Below are positions 47,092 through 60,276 of a stretch of 64,000 nt of DNA, one piece after another. Below the pieces are notes generated by a model. It searched no databases. It was not told the origin of the DNA and saw only the letters and a program-made list of their open reading frames with translations. Source of the stretch: Polytrichum commune. Taxonomy: Eukaryota > Streptophyta > Polytrichopsida > Polytrichales > Polytrichaceae. The stretch is taken from assembly GCA_950295325.1 (NCBI GenBank), contig OX485804.1:32486001-32550000 (forward strand), written 5' to 3'. A program made the position numbers and the translations under genes. Every line of letters starts with the position of its first letter. Position 1 is the first letter of the stretch.

Positions 47092-50000
47092 TCATTCTTC
47101 TAGAGGTTTGAGTCTGTATTTGTCCATCCACTTGGCTCCCTGCTTAGACCCAGTGCTGAAGAGCTTTTTCAAATGCTCTCCAAATACCACTTCCTTGAAA
47201 AGCCTGGGATGTTCTGCATCAATGCACATTGGGGCAGGATTGACAGCTTGGTCCTGGCTCAAGTTGTAGAAAGTGGCTACTGATTGCCTCGATTTGTCCT
47301 TGTGGACGATCCCCCTATGTATCACACTTCTGTATTTATTGTTCGTCAAAAGCTGTCAATCCACAAGTGCAATTCTGTCAATTCATAATTCCACACAAAA
47401 CAACAACAAATCCTCAGTTGTGATGCATCCCTATCTGTTACAAGGGTAGGTAATGGGTTTACATTAGGGTCCCAGACCAAAGAAACTCAGAAATTGAGCC
47501 ATCTTCATTGGTAGGGAGTAAATCTTTGAGTTTCTGTTAGGGTCTGGGTCCAAGGTATGGAAAAATGAAGTGGTGATATTGTGGCATCACTTTCCCATCA
47601 AATCTCTTCACCCCACCCAAGAAAATACTCCTAATTTCTGAAATCAATCCTCAAGCATGGTCCAATCTGAAGTCCTAAACTGAAGCCTAGTAAGAGGTGT
47701 TTTGAATCCCAAGATTGTTGGACCCGGATTCTAATGGAAACCCACTCTTAATGATCAGGATCTTTAGAACCAGGTTTGAAGCTGCTAAACATCATTTTCA
47801 AGAAAAAGAAATATTTGTGTGCTAATGAAGTACATTGTTATAAGTGAAAACAATATCGAGGGGGTCTGGATGGTTCACAAACTCTTGATTCTACTACGTC
47901 ATAGAAATGTGAACATGTGAAAGTGGCACCGTTAGTTTTCTACCTGATTTTTTTGTGAATAGGCAACTCATCAATCTTTTGGATGCATTAGTAGTAGTTA
48001 TATAGAAGCTATGTCTTTGGGGTAGAGTATTTAATCATCCAAGTACCTGGATCATGTCACCAATATTGATCACAAGAGCTCCGGGGATTGGCGGCACTGT
48101 GAACCACTCTTCTTTGTGCAAGACTTGCAAACCAGGCACGTCATTTTGCAGCAAGACTGTGATTGCTCCATTATCCGAGTGTGCCTGCCAGGAATTAAAC
48201 CAATCTTCACTTTGAAATCCTCCAACCCACATAATCAACATAAGTCATACATTTTGGCCATCTAATAAAATTATTATAAATTATTTCATAAATTATTCAT
48301 GACATGATCCAAACCTCTCACACTAATCTGATGACAAGGGGAGAGTGCTCCTGATTACAGATATTAACACACATACAAGATTGGATTCCAAATATTTTAG
48401 CATCATTAGTCAAAAGCCTTGTAAGCTCGGTTCCTTTCTATTTAGACATACGAAATATCCTAGAACAAAAAATCAGGGTCCTTATTTCTAAGCCTTCACA
48501 CATTCTCAGATTTCGAAGGATTACAATTGCACAATCTTCTCTTATATAGCTTTTGATGCAAGTGCTTGGTTGTAAGTTCTCGACCCCATGGAAAACAAAT
48601 GTTAATAATGCTATGTTAGGCTGCAACATACATTGTTCAATGAAGTCCAGACTGGAAAATAAGTATTGACATATATTAACTCGGACTCACCATGAGGCCG
48701 AGGGCAAGTTCGGGTTGTGGGCATGGGCAGTAGTAGTTCATGAGAATGTTCTGGGATGGCTCTCCGAGCGCCTCTTGCACATACGTGGTTTCTTCACCAA
48801 GGCTCTCAGAGATACACCCCAACAAGCGCTGCGCTAATTTCAAAGCTTCGTCACTATACTTCAAAACTGTGCTCCTGTAAAACATACATACATGTGGGGT
48901 TCAATATAATCATGAATTTAAAACTGGGCATTGCTCGACTTTTGGTACTCAGAATATAGAGTAAGGGCATGTTTACACACGAATGTCATTAGGCCGTGGA
49001 TCTTGAGAATCCTTGCATTCGCATTGGTTGAGTGTCAAGGGCCCTGCTTTAGGTTTACATGAGGGTAGTTTTGGACCACCTTGGATCCCACGTAAGAAGG
49101 CCTATTCGATATTAGTAGTCCATGAGACAAAGTCACGTTACTTCCTACGCCATGAACAGTGCTGATGATTCCAGGACTAATATACGGTAAGCGATTTCAG
49201 TTACTCGTCTTACAAGGACACCTACATTTGAGCAGTATGTGGTTGGGTGTGGATCTAGGAACGGACACCAAAACGACATTTGTTTAAAATACGTTCAGAC
49301 TGTACGTTCAAACAAATTTAACCATTCTCGGCTCAACATGATCAAGGGCACCTATACATTAAGCATTCAATGAGAAGAAGAATGTTCACTTTTATAATGG
49401 ATAAGATATGCATATGGGTTCACAAAAAATTAGGGAAATGGCTACAGGCACGATTTGAACCTGCTCATCATCATGCACTACTTGCATGTTCCATATCTTA
49501 TGTCAATAAATAAGTGCAGGGCGGAAAGTGTGGGTTCAACACCAGCTTATTATCTTAACTCTAATGAAGTATAGATACTTTAATTACCTGTAATCTTTAG
49601 GGTTCGCCGGCCAGCGTTCAGGGTTGCAGCGAGAGCGGGGGAGGCAGTAGTGAGTGAAGTAGTCCTTCCAGTCTGCGGTGGCCGACCCTTGGAAGTACCT
49701 GCTGCCATATCCGTCCGAGGGTGGTTGCCCATCCTTGGCCGAGGTGCGCGCGTAGATGAGTTTCTCCTGCACTGGCTTCAAGTAGAACTCCGCAGTCAGT
49801 TGAAGCATCCGCTCCAACAACTCCAATGGCACTCCGTGGTTCACCACCTGCAAATAATTGCAAAACATGAATCTGAACATGAATCTTAATGCTTTAAATC
49901 CAAATGGTCGTGATTCTACATTTAAAGCATTACTACACCACCATGCACCTGTATATTATCCCAAGCTGGGCGTATATAGGGGTGTAGGGGGTGTTCTCCC

Positions 50001-50883
50001 TAGATAAGCATCTTATAGAGTATACACTCGTGAGATTCTTATTGGCAAAGCCATGAGGTTAAATTTTTGGGAATGAGAGAAGGCTTTGTCCGAATTATTG
50101 GTAACAATCACTTGTTGGGTAATGAGAGCTTCTCGGGTCATGAAAAAATTGCTTGGCATTCATGCATTGAATTAATTCTTGAATTTAGATTAGATAGAGA
50201 ACATTTTGCACATGCTTAAGAATGCCAAGATGGACTGGTATTTAGATCTAATCGGAGGAGCGACACTACACCACCTACTATGAGCTGCCAATGAACTAGA
50301 AGTTAGGGTAGCCTCAATCACAATAAGATTTGGTGGCGTGGTGTCACTCAGTGATCCAAACGGTCCAGATGGCCTGCTCTCTGGATCTACTGGCAGGTAT
50401 GAAGAAATCATGAACACATTCAGCCATCACTACTAGAATCCAGTGGGTTTAATGTCATATTAGTTTGTCAATTTGTGACATCCTTAGTTTCCACTAAGAT
50501 AAAGTGCTCAATAAGTTGACACATTATCAAAAGTGGTCAAAACGCATTACTGTATCGTTCGGCCAGTTATAAGAAATAAGAACCTTTTGCCAACTGAAAC
50601 AATGTGAATGCTGCAACTCAGGTCTTAGTAATTGTTAGCCGACTGTAACAAACTTCATCAAGCACCCATATACCTGGAAGAATCCCCACTCACGGCAGGC
50701 ATTTCCAATTTCCTCACTCAGACTGGCAGCCTCCTTGGACATGTCAATCACAGGAATGTTTGTACCAAGCGACTCCTTAAGGGTGCACCTCTCATCTTCC
50801 CTTCGAATGTAAACAGACGGAATCTCAGTAACACCTTGCTCCACCATGGCTTGCACTCTATTACTGTCAAAGTGAACCCCCAT
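47092..50883 (-). CDS. 2-oxoglutarate/Fe(II)-dependent dioxygenase, plant DOXC type (5 exons)
   Basis: Minus-strand exons in transcript order: 50883-50674, 49847-49588, 48874-48691, 48184-48047, 47352-47092. All junctions are GT-AG and in phase, 1053 nt, 350 residues, the usual size. The N-terminal half has the DIOX_N pattern (IPVIDMSKEA, CREWGFFQVVNHGVP). The catalytic jelly roll carries the iron triad His220 and Asp222 (AHSDNG) and His276 (YRSVIHR), plus the 2-oxoglutarate-binding Arg286-x-Ser288 (RQS). NYYCPCPQPELALGL is the family's conserved segment before the HxD motif. I chose ATG 50883 because MGVHFDSNRVQAM matches the family N-terminus; the frame is open further up to 51039. Such enzymes hydroxylate or desaturate specialised metabolites or hormones in the cytosol; relatives include flavonol synthase and salicylate hydroxylase, but the substrate cannot be told from sequence. 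Confidence 0.94.
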
Positions 50884-51360
50884 TTGGGCCGACTCGGTTC
50901 CACCAATTTCCCTCCCCATCTCTACTAGTAATGCAAGCCACAGAGCTGATACTAGCCGCGATGTTGTATCCACTAGTCTGATGTTCCGAAGCTGAGCTAA
51001 TAAGTCTGCAGCACAACTGTCTAACAGGCTAAGTGTCACCTGTTCAGGTTCTGTTACTACACCAGCAATGATCCTCGGGATGATTGCTTCGTTCGAAGTC
51101 TGGTCGCCACGGCCACTGGGTTATAACAGATTTGTGAAGCTGAGGACATGTAGCGCTTGGCCACGATTCGCATGTGCCGAGAAGCACACAAGTCATGTGG
51201 ACTTGGACCCATTTGACAATTATTACGCGTGCTCTGACATCCTTGTCGTCCAGCTATTTTTGCAAAATGTACCTGGAATCTAGTGCAGAACATTAGAAGA
51301 CTTTGCCAGCTTCTAGGCCGCATACACATACTGCTGGTGGGCAGCAGTGAAAGTGTGGGT
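50884..51360. other. Upstream region of the dioxygenase gene
   Basis: Probable promoter and leader of the minus-strand gene. The in-frame extension to 51039 contains no recognised motif. Nothing else supported. Confidence 0.4.
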
Positions 51361-51396
51361 CTATGTTCGGGGAGCCCGAATCGGCCGTTAGGTACA
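51361..51396 (+). mobile_element. Isolated hAT-like terminus
   Basis: CTATGTTCGGGGA followed by GCCCGAATCGGCC resembles the left end of the 663 bp hAT-like family. The rest of the element is not recognisable, so this is a remnant or a more distant relative. It lies ~480 bp upstream of the dioxygenase ATG. Confidence 0.4.
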
Positions 51397-51924
51397 GATG
51401 AACTGGTTGAGTTTGAAAAATAACCAGATTGAAGTTTGAGCTTTCAAGAGAATTGCCAATCTGGCTCGAGTCTATAGAATATATATAAAATAAATAAAGA
51501 AAAACTGGAAGATGTCAACATGTAACCGAAAGATGTCAACATGTCAAACAACAAAAACACATAAATTTTACTTTTTTGAAATTCATTATTTTTTATTTTT
51601 TATTTCATCATGAAAAAGTTTCATGAATAGAATCATGATGGTCGCATAATTAAGAGAGTGGTGTTATTGATCTGCACGAGATTGTGAAAACTCCACTAGA
51701 GAGGACTGCCAATTGCTATCGTTGCCTTCGAAACAAAGACGACATATCGATGTTGTTGTGTTATTATGATTCTACATTCTAATGGTGAAGAGCTCATTGT
51801 TGAACAACTCCATGGTGGTCAAAGATTCAAAACTCCTCTTAAAAAAGTTGGTCGGATGGTTAAGCTTAGACCAAGACCTACTTGGTCTATGATTGTAATT
51901 AGACGTAACAAGACGACCATTTTT

Positions 51925-52110
51925 GGAGTGGTCTAACTCCAATGCACCTCATCGAGAGCTATCTAACTCATGTGCACATGTTCTCAATATGGAATGGTCT
52001 AATTCCAATGCACTAAATGTGGAGCTGTCTAACTCTAGTGCATATGTTGTCAATCTGGAGTTGTCTAACTCCAGTCCATTCATCTTCAATTGGGAGTTGT
52101 CTAGCTCTCA
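51925..52110 (+). repeat. 30/36 bp tandem repeats, in-frame
   Basis: Six imperfect units each starting GGAGT or a variant, then GTCTAACTCC or a variant. Unit lengths are ~30 or ~36 bp, multiples of three, so an open frame (51923-52132) reads through as alternating WSNSNA and ELSNSS blocks. Each unit has a small palindrome (GGAGT ... AACTCC). Whether it is translated is unknown; no flanking gene was found. Confidence 0.75.
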
Positions 52111-53290
52111 TCATCTTATGCTCACACACTAGCACATGTGGTTAGAATATTCAATCATTCATCACTATTTCTAGTTACCTTACAACATAGTACTAAATCG
52201 TCACTGAACTTGAACCCCTACATTGATAGAGTGCATGTTTTTATCTCTCACAAGGTTACCACTCTCTCTTAGTCATTAACCTTTGCTCTCTTCTTCTTTC
52301 TCAAATTGAAAGGTGTATTCCTCATTACTTGCCTCTCCAGCTTGATTCGTCACTCAAATATATTGCCAAGAAACTTATTCAAATAATTCTAAGTCTTGAA
52401 GAATCTCTTATCTCATTCCTCTCATATGAGTCAATTGCCCTTCTTGAACTCCAATGATTCTTGATCTTTTGTGGTTCGATTTGCTCATGTTTACTCTCAA
52501 CGACTCTCATTTACATATTATACACTTAAGTTTGACTATGGCTCTCATAGCCTTTAATCTCTCTTTCCTCACTGACATGCAACCCTCCCTCAAGCTATTG
52601 CATTCTCATCAATTCTCATGACTAATTCAACAAGCTAATACAACTGATATTGCTTTTGCAATCTTCCGCTCAAATTTCTTCTTTCTTGCTAGGGCTTGCT
52701 TACTTACACTCAATTTTGATTATTTCAATCTTCAATGATCCCTCTCATGCACTTCAAAATACAACCGCCACAACCTATTTGCCTACATCCCTAGGGGGTG
52801 GACTCTTCAAACCACGTATGAACTGACATGAGTTTAATCGGAAAAAATTTCATCTATAGCATGGCACTCAACGATCGCATCAAAGAAACAAAGACAATTG
52901 CACAATTACTTAACCAAAATTTGGAGAGCAAAACTGAGGGAATCTAAGACATAAGCAAAGAACGGCGAGCATTGAGCAATGAGTAATAAGCCGTGAGTGA
53001 GACACATGAGTAGTGAGTAATAATGTGAGCAATAAAATCAAATACAGTAAATTCCCACAACTATAGGGGTCATAACCTACATTTGGTACTACATTTATTA
53101 ATTTTATCAAGTATAGTATTAACATTTCAAAACATGAGAACATAAGGGGCCTATTGCCATGGACTACTAGAATAATATTATGTCAATTGTTGATTTTATT
53201 GTAATAATCCAAAACAATGTTGCATGCAACCAAAGTAGATTAGAAATAATCAATGCTATCAACGAACATTTTGCAATGTTCAATGGACAC
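52111..53290. other. Pyrimidine-rich then AT-rich intergenic
   Basis: 52.2-52.8 kb is C/T-rich on the + strand, similar in style to 59.8-63.6 kb. No gene recognised. Confidence 0.5.
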
Positions 53291-53563
53291 TACCGTAGCA
53301 CCATAGTTCGTTCGTGCACCTCAAAACTTGTATGTATATATATATTGAGAAATAAGATTCATTAGCTAAAAATGTAATTTTAAAGTTTTTGTCTACCCTA
53401 TGATTAAAAAAGTGTAATTCATTTTTTCCGGTAAGGTCCAACAATTTTTTTATTATTAAGTATAGATTTTCGCTTATTCGTTTGATTGGGCTCATAATTT
53501 TTGGTTTTTTACAGGTTTTTTGGGGGAATTATTTTTGCATGAACCAGCTATGGTGCTATGGTA
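53291..53563. mobile_element. 273 bp TIR element, TA-flanked
   Basis: Terminal inverted repeats of ~27 bp: left TACCGTAGCACCATAGTTCG, right CTATGGTGCTATGGTA with an inner GCATGAACCAG matching the left GTTCGTGC on reversal. TA at both borders could be the target duplication (Tc1/mariner-like) or part of the repeat. No transposase. Confidence 0.6.
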
Positions 53564-55280
53564 TACTAGCATCACTATTTGTGTTCAACAACACTGACAA
53601 GCTCAAGTGGTCACATGACCTTATTATAGGTATATGTTGGAGCGTGGATGAACTTGTTATTGTAAATCATCTTGGATAGAAATTTAAACTCATAGTACAA
53701 GTGTTTGCAATCCACCAACTTTCCTTTCTTTCCCAAAAGCCATGGAAGTCAATTTGATGAAGTCCAAGCATGTGCATCATAGGATGTCATCAATTATGAC
53801 ACATTAAGAGTTATCCTCCTTGGAGACAATGTTGATGAATACTCCAAATCTTGGATACGGAATGGTAATGCCTCCAACAACATAGTATATGTCCATAAGT
53901 CCGTCATTCTCCCATTTGTTTATGTGATACGTTGTTCATGATGTTAGATTAAGATGCCTTAAGTTTTAAAAATTGGAAGTTGAATGGACGTCACGGTTTA
54001 TTGGGTACACAAAAATGATATGAAGTTATGAGGAATGTCCCAATTGCTGAGAGCCTACAACAAGACAAAAATGTCTTCCTTTGCTACAATTCATGCATGG
54101 TGTACTCTACCGCCAATACCTTCTCCCTTGAGATATTGATTTCTATCTTTAGCAAGCATGTATTCAATACTATAGGGCAATCCATAAGATATTCATTTTG
54201 GTTGCCACTCACACAATGCTTGATGTTGTCAACCATGAACAGTTCCATGGTTATTCATGTTAACCTCAAAATTGAAGAGAGTTTATAGATCTTGCTAGTA
54301 GGCTTTGGCACAGGGAATATTGAGGAGTGTAAACCAATCTCACCATTCACATACACGAAACTGTCAAAATGCAACGCCATGACCTAAACCAATCTCTTCC
54401 ACATTGCTTGCCTAAATATGTTATCCAACTTTCTTCAACCATTTTTTTCATTTATTGACAAATTTTCATCCACTATGGGCAGGGGACATAGGAATGTATA
54501 GACTATAAACCTTTTGCAAAATCTTAATTTAATGATACTTTTAAAATGATATAGGCCTATTTTCATGTAACATATAACACCCTACATTATTTTGAACTCA
54601 AAGTCACACATTGTGTAGGACCTATATTATGTTGAAACCACTTCAACTATTTGATACCACCATTAAAAAAAAGTCCCTATCTTTGGCCACACTTGGTTTC
54701 TAAATTTTGGAGACCGCCGGCCCCATGGTTGTGATAGATTGAAACAATGAGGGTCACGGCTTAAGAACAAGAAATGCGGAGGAAGAAAGCCCTCCACCGT
54801 CAGATCATGAGATTTCCTCACACGCACTACCTTCTTGACAAGATTTAGCCAAATCCAAGCCGTCCGATGTAACCCGCTTTCTTTTAACGGTCAAGATGTC
54901 CTACTTGGGGACCTCAAATGTCAAGGACGCAGGACATTGAATCTTCAAACTAGTGATTACATGGATTTTTTTTTGGGCATATGTGTGCATTTCATGAATT
55001 TTAGTCTTCCCATTTGAGTTCATTAATGCATAAGACAAATGTCTCATGACTCAAATTCAGTGAGGTTAACAAGCCCTTTTCCTTGAAGCCCCAAAAGTCC
55101 TTGGAAAAAGTGCCTTGATAATGTGATGTGAGGTAGTCTTCATAACATTAAGTAGCAATGCTAGGAGGGTACCCTTTGAGTACCCACAAATTTACCTCAA
55201 CAAGAGAAACGTTTGCAAAGCAAGGGTGAATGAATGGATAATTAATCAAATATAGAAGCTTCAAAAAGATATCAAAGAGG
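53564..55280. other. Intergenic, no gene recognised
   Basis: Short open frames only (for example 54028-54288) with no family resemblance. Possibly decayed transposon sequence. Confidence 0.5.
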
Positions 55281-55288
55281 TTTCCAAT

Positions 55289-55949
55289 CTATGTTCGGGG
55301 AAAACCGACGGCTAGTTCATTATCAGCCGATGGATTTCTCCTCATGGCCGGTCCAAATTTCCAACCATCGGATGACAATCCGACTGTAATTTCAATCCTC
55401 CAGCAATTAGCCGATGGACTAGAAAATGTCCTGGAAATGTAGCCGATTCTTCTTGTGAGTTACTAGATTTCAACCAGAAGCATCAAGAGTGCTATTTGTA
55501 TGGGGCATCTGATGATGCACTTGAGGAAGTACCCTAAACCTTAAACTTTTTGAATTATGCAACCTTTCCATGACCAAATCCAATTGCTTCTATGAAGAGT
55601 TGGGGGACCTTTGGCCTTCAAGCGGTGAAGGCATGGCTAGGTTCAATTCTTGCCAAGGATATTAACTCTTCAAATTTAAAGTTTTGAACATGCCTTTCTT
55701 TTCACTTGTTCAAGATTTTGTACTAAGAAATGATTTCTAATAACTTTTTATAAAAAAATTTAAACAATTAGTGCCGATATGAATTCCATTTAATCGGATA
55801 TTGGCCAATGAAAATATGAAAATATAGGCAATTGGCCGATTGATTTTACAAAAGACCGGCTCTTGCCGATGTAAATTGGAAAAAATCCGACCCTTCGTAG
55901 CAACTACCGGCAATTAGCCACTAAGGCTTCAAAAACTTCCCGAACTCTA
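55289..55949 (+). mobile_element. hAT-like non-autonomous element, copy 3
   Basis: 661 bp copy with a perfect 8 bp target duplication TTTCCAAT (55281-55288 and 55950-55957). Same orientation and internal sequence as the 31.4 and 37.5 kb copies, with a small deletion near the right end (CACTAAGG instead of CACTAATAAGG). Confidence 0.88.
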
Positions 55950-55957
55950 TTTCCAAT

Positions 55958-56606
55958 GCGGGTGTCGGGAGACTTTTCCAAAAAGTGCAACTACCTTCTA
56001 ACCTCATCAATTATAGTGATTTAGATTTGTTTATATCTTAATTTAGCCTAGATTATAACCTTTATCACCACTTGACATTAGTTTTGTCCTAGAAATCGAC
56101 ATAATTAATTCTAAGCATTGAAAGTAACCACTCAAATATATTTAAAACTCAAACTTAGTGTTGCCTTTGCTCTTGAAAGAGCATCAAACTGGCACGCGCA
56201 TTATAGGTTTTTGCTTGATGGAAATAGGACTATCAAATTATCAATCATGCATACACCTAGAAAAAAAAATTGTCTTTTGAGTACCTCTAATCATGCATGC
56301 ACCTAGAATAATTTTTGTTAAATCCACCCTCTTTGAATCTTTCAAAAACCCATGCAATTCTCGCATAGTCAAGTAGACCAAGCCATATGTTTCCTTGCAT
56401 TTTCTTCACGTCCCACTTATTGTTGTTAAAGATAAGATCATTCTGCTCAATCCACATGTTCCAAAGGGTAATACCTCTAAAAAAAAGCCAAATCCTTGGA
56501 ACCTTACTAAGAGAACCAGGGAATTTTTTCTCAAAAAGTCCATGATGTCAATCTAGTTCTTCCCAAGGCCCTCTTTGGTCACCCTTGGCCATCATCATAT
56601 TGGTGA
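55958..56606. other. Intergenic
   Basis: No gene recognised; AT-rich with a duplicated CATGCATACACCTAGAA / CATGCATGCACCTAGAA pair near 56245 and 56290. Confidence 0.5.
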
Positions 56607-57128
56607 CTTCATTACATTTAATCACTTTTAATTAGTTTGAATGTGTATGAATACTTGTGGAACTAGAAGGCATTAACTAGAATATTATAAAATAAACATA
56701 CCCAAAAAAAAACGAAATCTAGTTCCATTTTAGAATGACAAAGATCCTTTTAAAGGTAAGTCACAAAAATTATAACCTCAATGCTAATGAGGTTATTGTA
56801 ATATTTTTGACTTCCAAGTTAATTGTATGTTTTATTGACAATTTCATATCGAAAATGAAATCCCAATCACTTGTTTATTTACTCAATGGAGGTGAACATA
56901 TATATATATATATTTGATTTTGGACTTTGAAGACGAAGTGCACTTAATATGGGTTATATGGGGAAGCAACCTTCAAGGAACTCGGGCGGAGCGAGCAACA
57001 ATTTTTGGCCAGGATATGAAAAGTTTAGATTAGTTTTGTGGGGGCTGCCCGGAGGTGCTGGATCACAGGCCCCGGCCCCTATCCACCTCCCCCTGAAAGT
57101 TCATAGGGGGGGGGGGGGGGTTAACGTC
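56607..57128 (+). repeat. Solo arm of the foldback family, copy 2
   Basis: About 520 bp matching the 39.43-39.95 kb arm from TTACATTTAATCAC through GAACATATA (expanded here to a (TA)n tract near 56900), GAAGTGCACTTAATATGGG, a GGGGCTGCCC box, a G run near 57107-57120 and a TTAACGTC end. No inverted partner. Confidence 0.7.
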
Positions 57129-57521
57129 TTCTCAATGAAAGGGCACCCCCTTGGAGATAGGATAGATTACCTTATTGGTAGTGTGCACACAAGAATTGTG
57201 GGTGGTCAGAAATAGTGGTCTTCTTTGGGATGCATGTATCACACTCCCTCCCATGATTACACAATGTCATCCTTTGTCAGCTTTTTGCTCAGAATTGTTG
57301 TTTCCAACCACAATCATGGCCATTTGCATACTTGCAAGGGTGGCCCATTCATGCTTCACAACTCCGTCAAAAATTGGATAACTCCCACCCTAGGCTTTTC
57401 CCTTTGAGCAATTTAAGAAGATGCATCCATTTTGACATTTAAAGCAATCGAGATTATGTATGCAAATATTGAATCAATCTGGAGTCAAATTTATGTGAAA
57501 CGCGAATACACAAGGAATTCA

Positions 57522-57752
57522 TACCAGGACCACATCAAAAACCCAGCAGCTCCAGTAGCCAGAAACACTAGTCCTACGTATTCTTCGGAAATACAGGGCT
57601 GGGATTTCAGATGGCTGGAGCTGCTAGTTGCATGCTACCCATCTTCTTCCAGTCACTCCAGTAGCTCCAGCCATCTGAAATCCCAGCCCTGTATTTCCGG
57701 AGAATACGTAGGGTTGGTATTTATGGCTGGGCCGCCCGGTGTGGCCCTGGTA
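57522..57752. mobile_element. 231 bp foldback element, near-palindromic
   Basis: The two halves are inverse complements over about 100 bp each, with a ~35 bp loop (57625-57659). Outer ends are TACCAGGACCACA and TGTGGCCCTGGTA. The inner arm is the strongest: CCTACGTATTC(T/C), GGAAATACAGGGCTGGGATT, TCAGATGGCTGGAGCT pair nearly perfectly. A TCA on each side could be a 3 bp target duplication. It is GC-richer than its surroundings, so recent. Confidence 0.75.
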
Positions 57753-60236
57753 TCAGTTACACAAACAACACATATTTTGAACCCACGATGAATATCTCAT
57801 GAACTTTGAAGTTGAGAAGCGGAGGGACTTATTCCAATCATTTTGGGTGTCCTTAAATTCATCACCATCAAGATTCTAGAATATATGTATGGTATCACAA
57901 GCTTCCCACAAGCTAATTGGGTTGTTTAAACTTGTAGGTGATGTGTTTTGAACTCACATGCCATGTGTGACAATGGGTGCATTTATAGAGGACAACATAA
58001 AGAACATAGCATAAATGCAGATGAAGGGAGCTACTATGTTCTCTGCATATCAATTGTTGATAACAAGGACAATCGATTTGAGTTGAGTGTTGCAATGGAA
58101 TCAACTTGGAATGACATCGGTGTGTAGCTATCACACTCTAAACTCTGTAGTATCACACCTGTGGCAACCAAAGTGCACGTGATGTTACGGAGTTTTGTAG
58201 TGTTAACATGGGTGCATGATACTATAGAATTAGTGTAACATGTGACACTATGGAATGACACAAAGTGCAACATTTTAATGGTGTGGTGTGGTCCACTCCA
58301 CTTGGTCTTCCCAGGCGATGTGGCATATGAATGCACCAACATTCAACAAGTGGCATAAGAAGAAGAAGAAGAAGTATAAGAATAAGGAGGTGAGCAATGT
58401 TCAAAGGACGATGATCATGAAATTTCAGAGACAGTCAATGCCAAATTGTGCACTATAGTATGGTCAAGCCCCCTCTAATTTCTTGTTGTTGTTGTTGTGA
58501 TAACTTGGATTGTTTTTTCAAGGCTACAATAAGAGCACACAAACAAGGTTGATTACCTGCTTCTATAAGTTGCTATTGAAAGCAATATTGCCAAAAATCG
58601 CTAGTTGCAGAGAGTGTAGTTAAACTTTTGCTATCACTCCAAACTAACCCAAGGAAAATAACTAGGGCACTAGGTCTTAGGGAAGATTGAGTTACTATCT
58701 ATAATGATTAATATCACATTGGATTAAGGTTTCTAATATTAGGATGAAAACATGATAAAGTGGACTAAAATAGTGCTTTGGTATACTAAAACTTTTTTTT
58801 TGAGGGTCTAAGGCCTAAAAGTGGTAGCAAAATATTGTTTGCATTGGAAGATCTTTTCATGCTGACCTCTATTTTGTGTTAAATACTCAAATGTAGAATA
58901 TCAAGTTAAGATCTTCAAAACTTATCATTAAAATTGACGTTTAAAAACACATGGTTAAATATGGATTTGAACTATAATTTTGATGACTTTAAATATTTGA
59001 AGTTGGATTTTTTTCATATTCCTTGATTTCATTATATAATTGAGGTCATCATCATAGAACTTTGTGGAAAAAACCAATTTAATATAATTTTATCATATTA
59101 TAAACAAATTTTAGTTGATTGATTGTTCAATATCACCTACTTGCACACCACTTGCACCGTTTTCTAGAATATGTAGTTTTTCTTGGAATTGTTTTTCTCA
59201 TCATAAATTTCTTGGCTTTGTAGTTCAATATGTTTTTTTGAATGTCTATGATTTTTTTCTTCACAAAATTCAAAATCCATGTATATTTTTGAATCACTTT
59301 AACTTGAACATAGGCAAGAATCAGGAGTTGTCCACTTTACCCTGCTTGCACCCAACAATCTATGTTTAATATTCCTTCATTGCTTCTTCATTGGGCTTAA
59401 TTAATACTCTTAGGGTTAATTGGTGTTTTCTCAACTTGTGTGGTTTTGTCCTATGTGTGTGGGCTCCTATCACTCTAATACCATCCACCATGTTAGTCGT
59501 GAAGTTCAAGAATTTGGGCAATTGTCTTTGTATCGGCATTTGTTTTTCACATTGGCCATAGTCTTCCAAAGGATTCTCATCCATTTGGGGTTAGTAATCA
59601 TTTCTCAATTATAATGACATTTAATCCGAGTACACATTAAACTGCTTCTACATTTTATTGATATTTCTTTAGTTTTAATTAAGAATTATATTTATTCCAT
59701 ATTCTTCATTGCCACACAACACACAAATGTTTGCTCAATTTCTTGCAATAACTCCAAAGTAACCATATAGGTTTATAGGCTATAGCCATTGCTTTGCCTA
59801 ACCTAATTCCAATCATCACACAATTAGTTTTATAATCATATCAGAATATGTTCTTTGTCGACTAGACTATTTGCCCACCAAATATCATCATCAATCTTTA
59901 GTTTTCATCATGTCTCAACAATCTTCAACATGTCTTAATCATCATAACTATGATGGCCCCTATCAAATTCATCACAACTCAACAATATCTTTCATTGGAG
60001 TTTCTCGCCTTCTCATCTTAGTTCGTTGTCACTCACTCAAACTTCTCTCTCTCTCTTTCTCTTAACACTCTTGTTGGCCTTCAACTATCTTCTTATGTTT
60101 CTTACCGTTCCTTTGCCACTCTTGTTGTTCATTCCTCTATGTCATCAACTCTCACTTGTTTGAGGTTATTCATCAATATTAATGTCTCTAGACTATTGCT
60201 CAACAAGATTCCCTAGCCCAACTATAGGCATTTCAA

Positions 60237-60276
<40 letters not shown>

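Noticed and set aside
57522-57752. CRISPR array or bacterial-type repeat
   Set aside because: The repeats are inverted rather than regularly spaced direct repeats, and the genome is a plant's.
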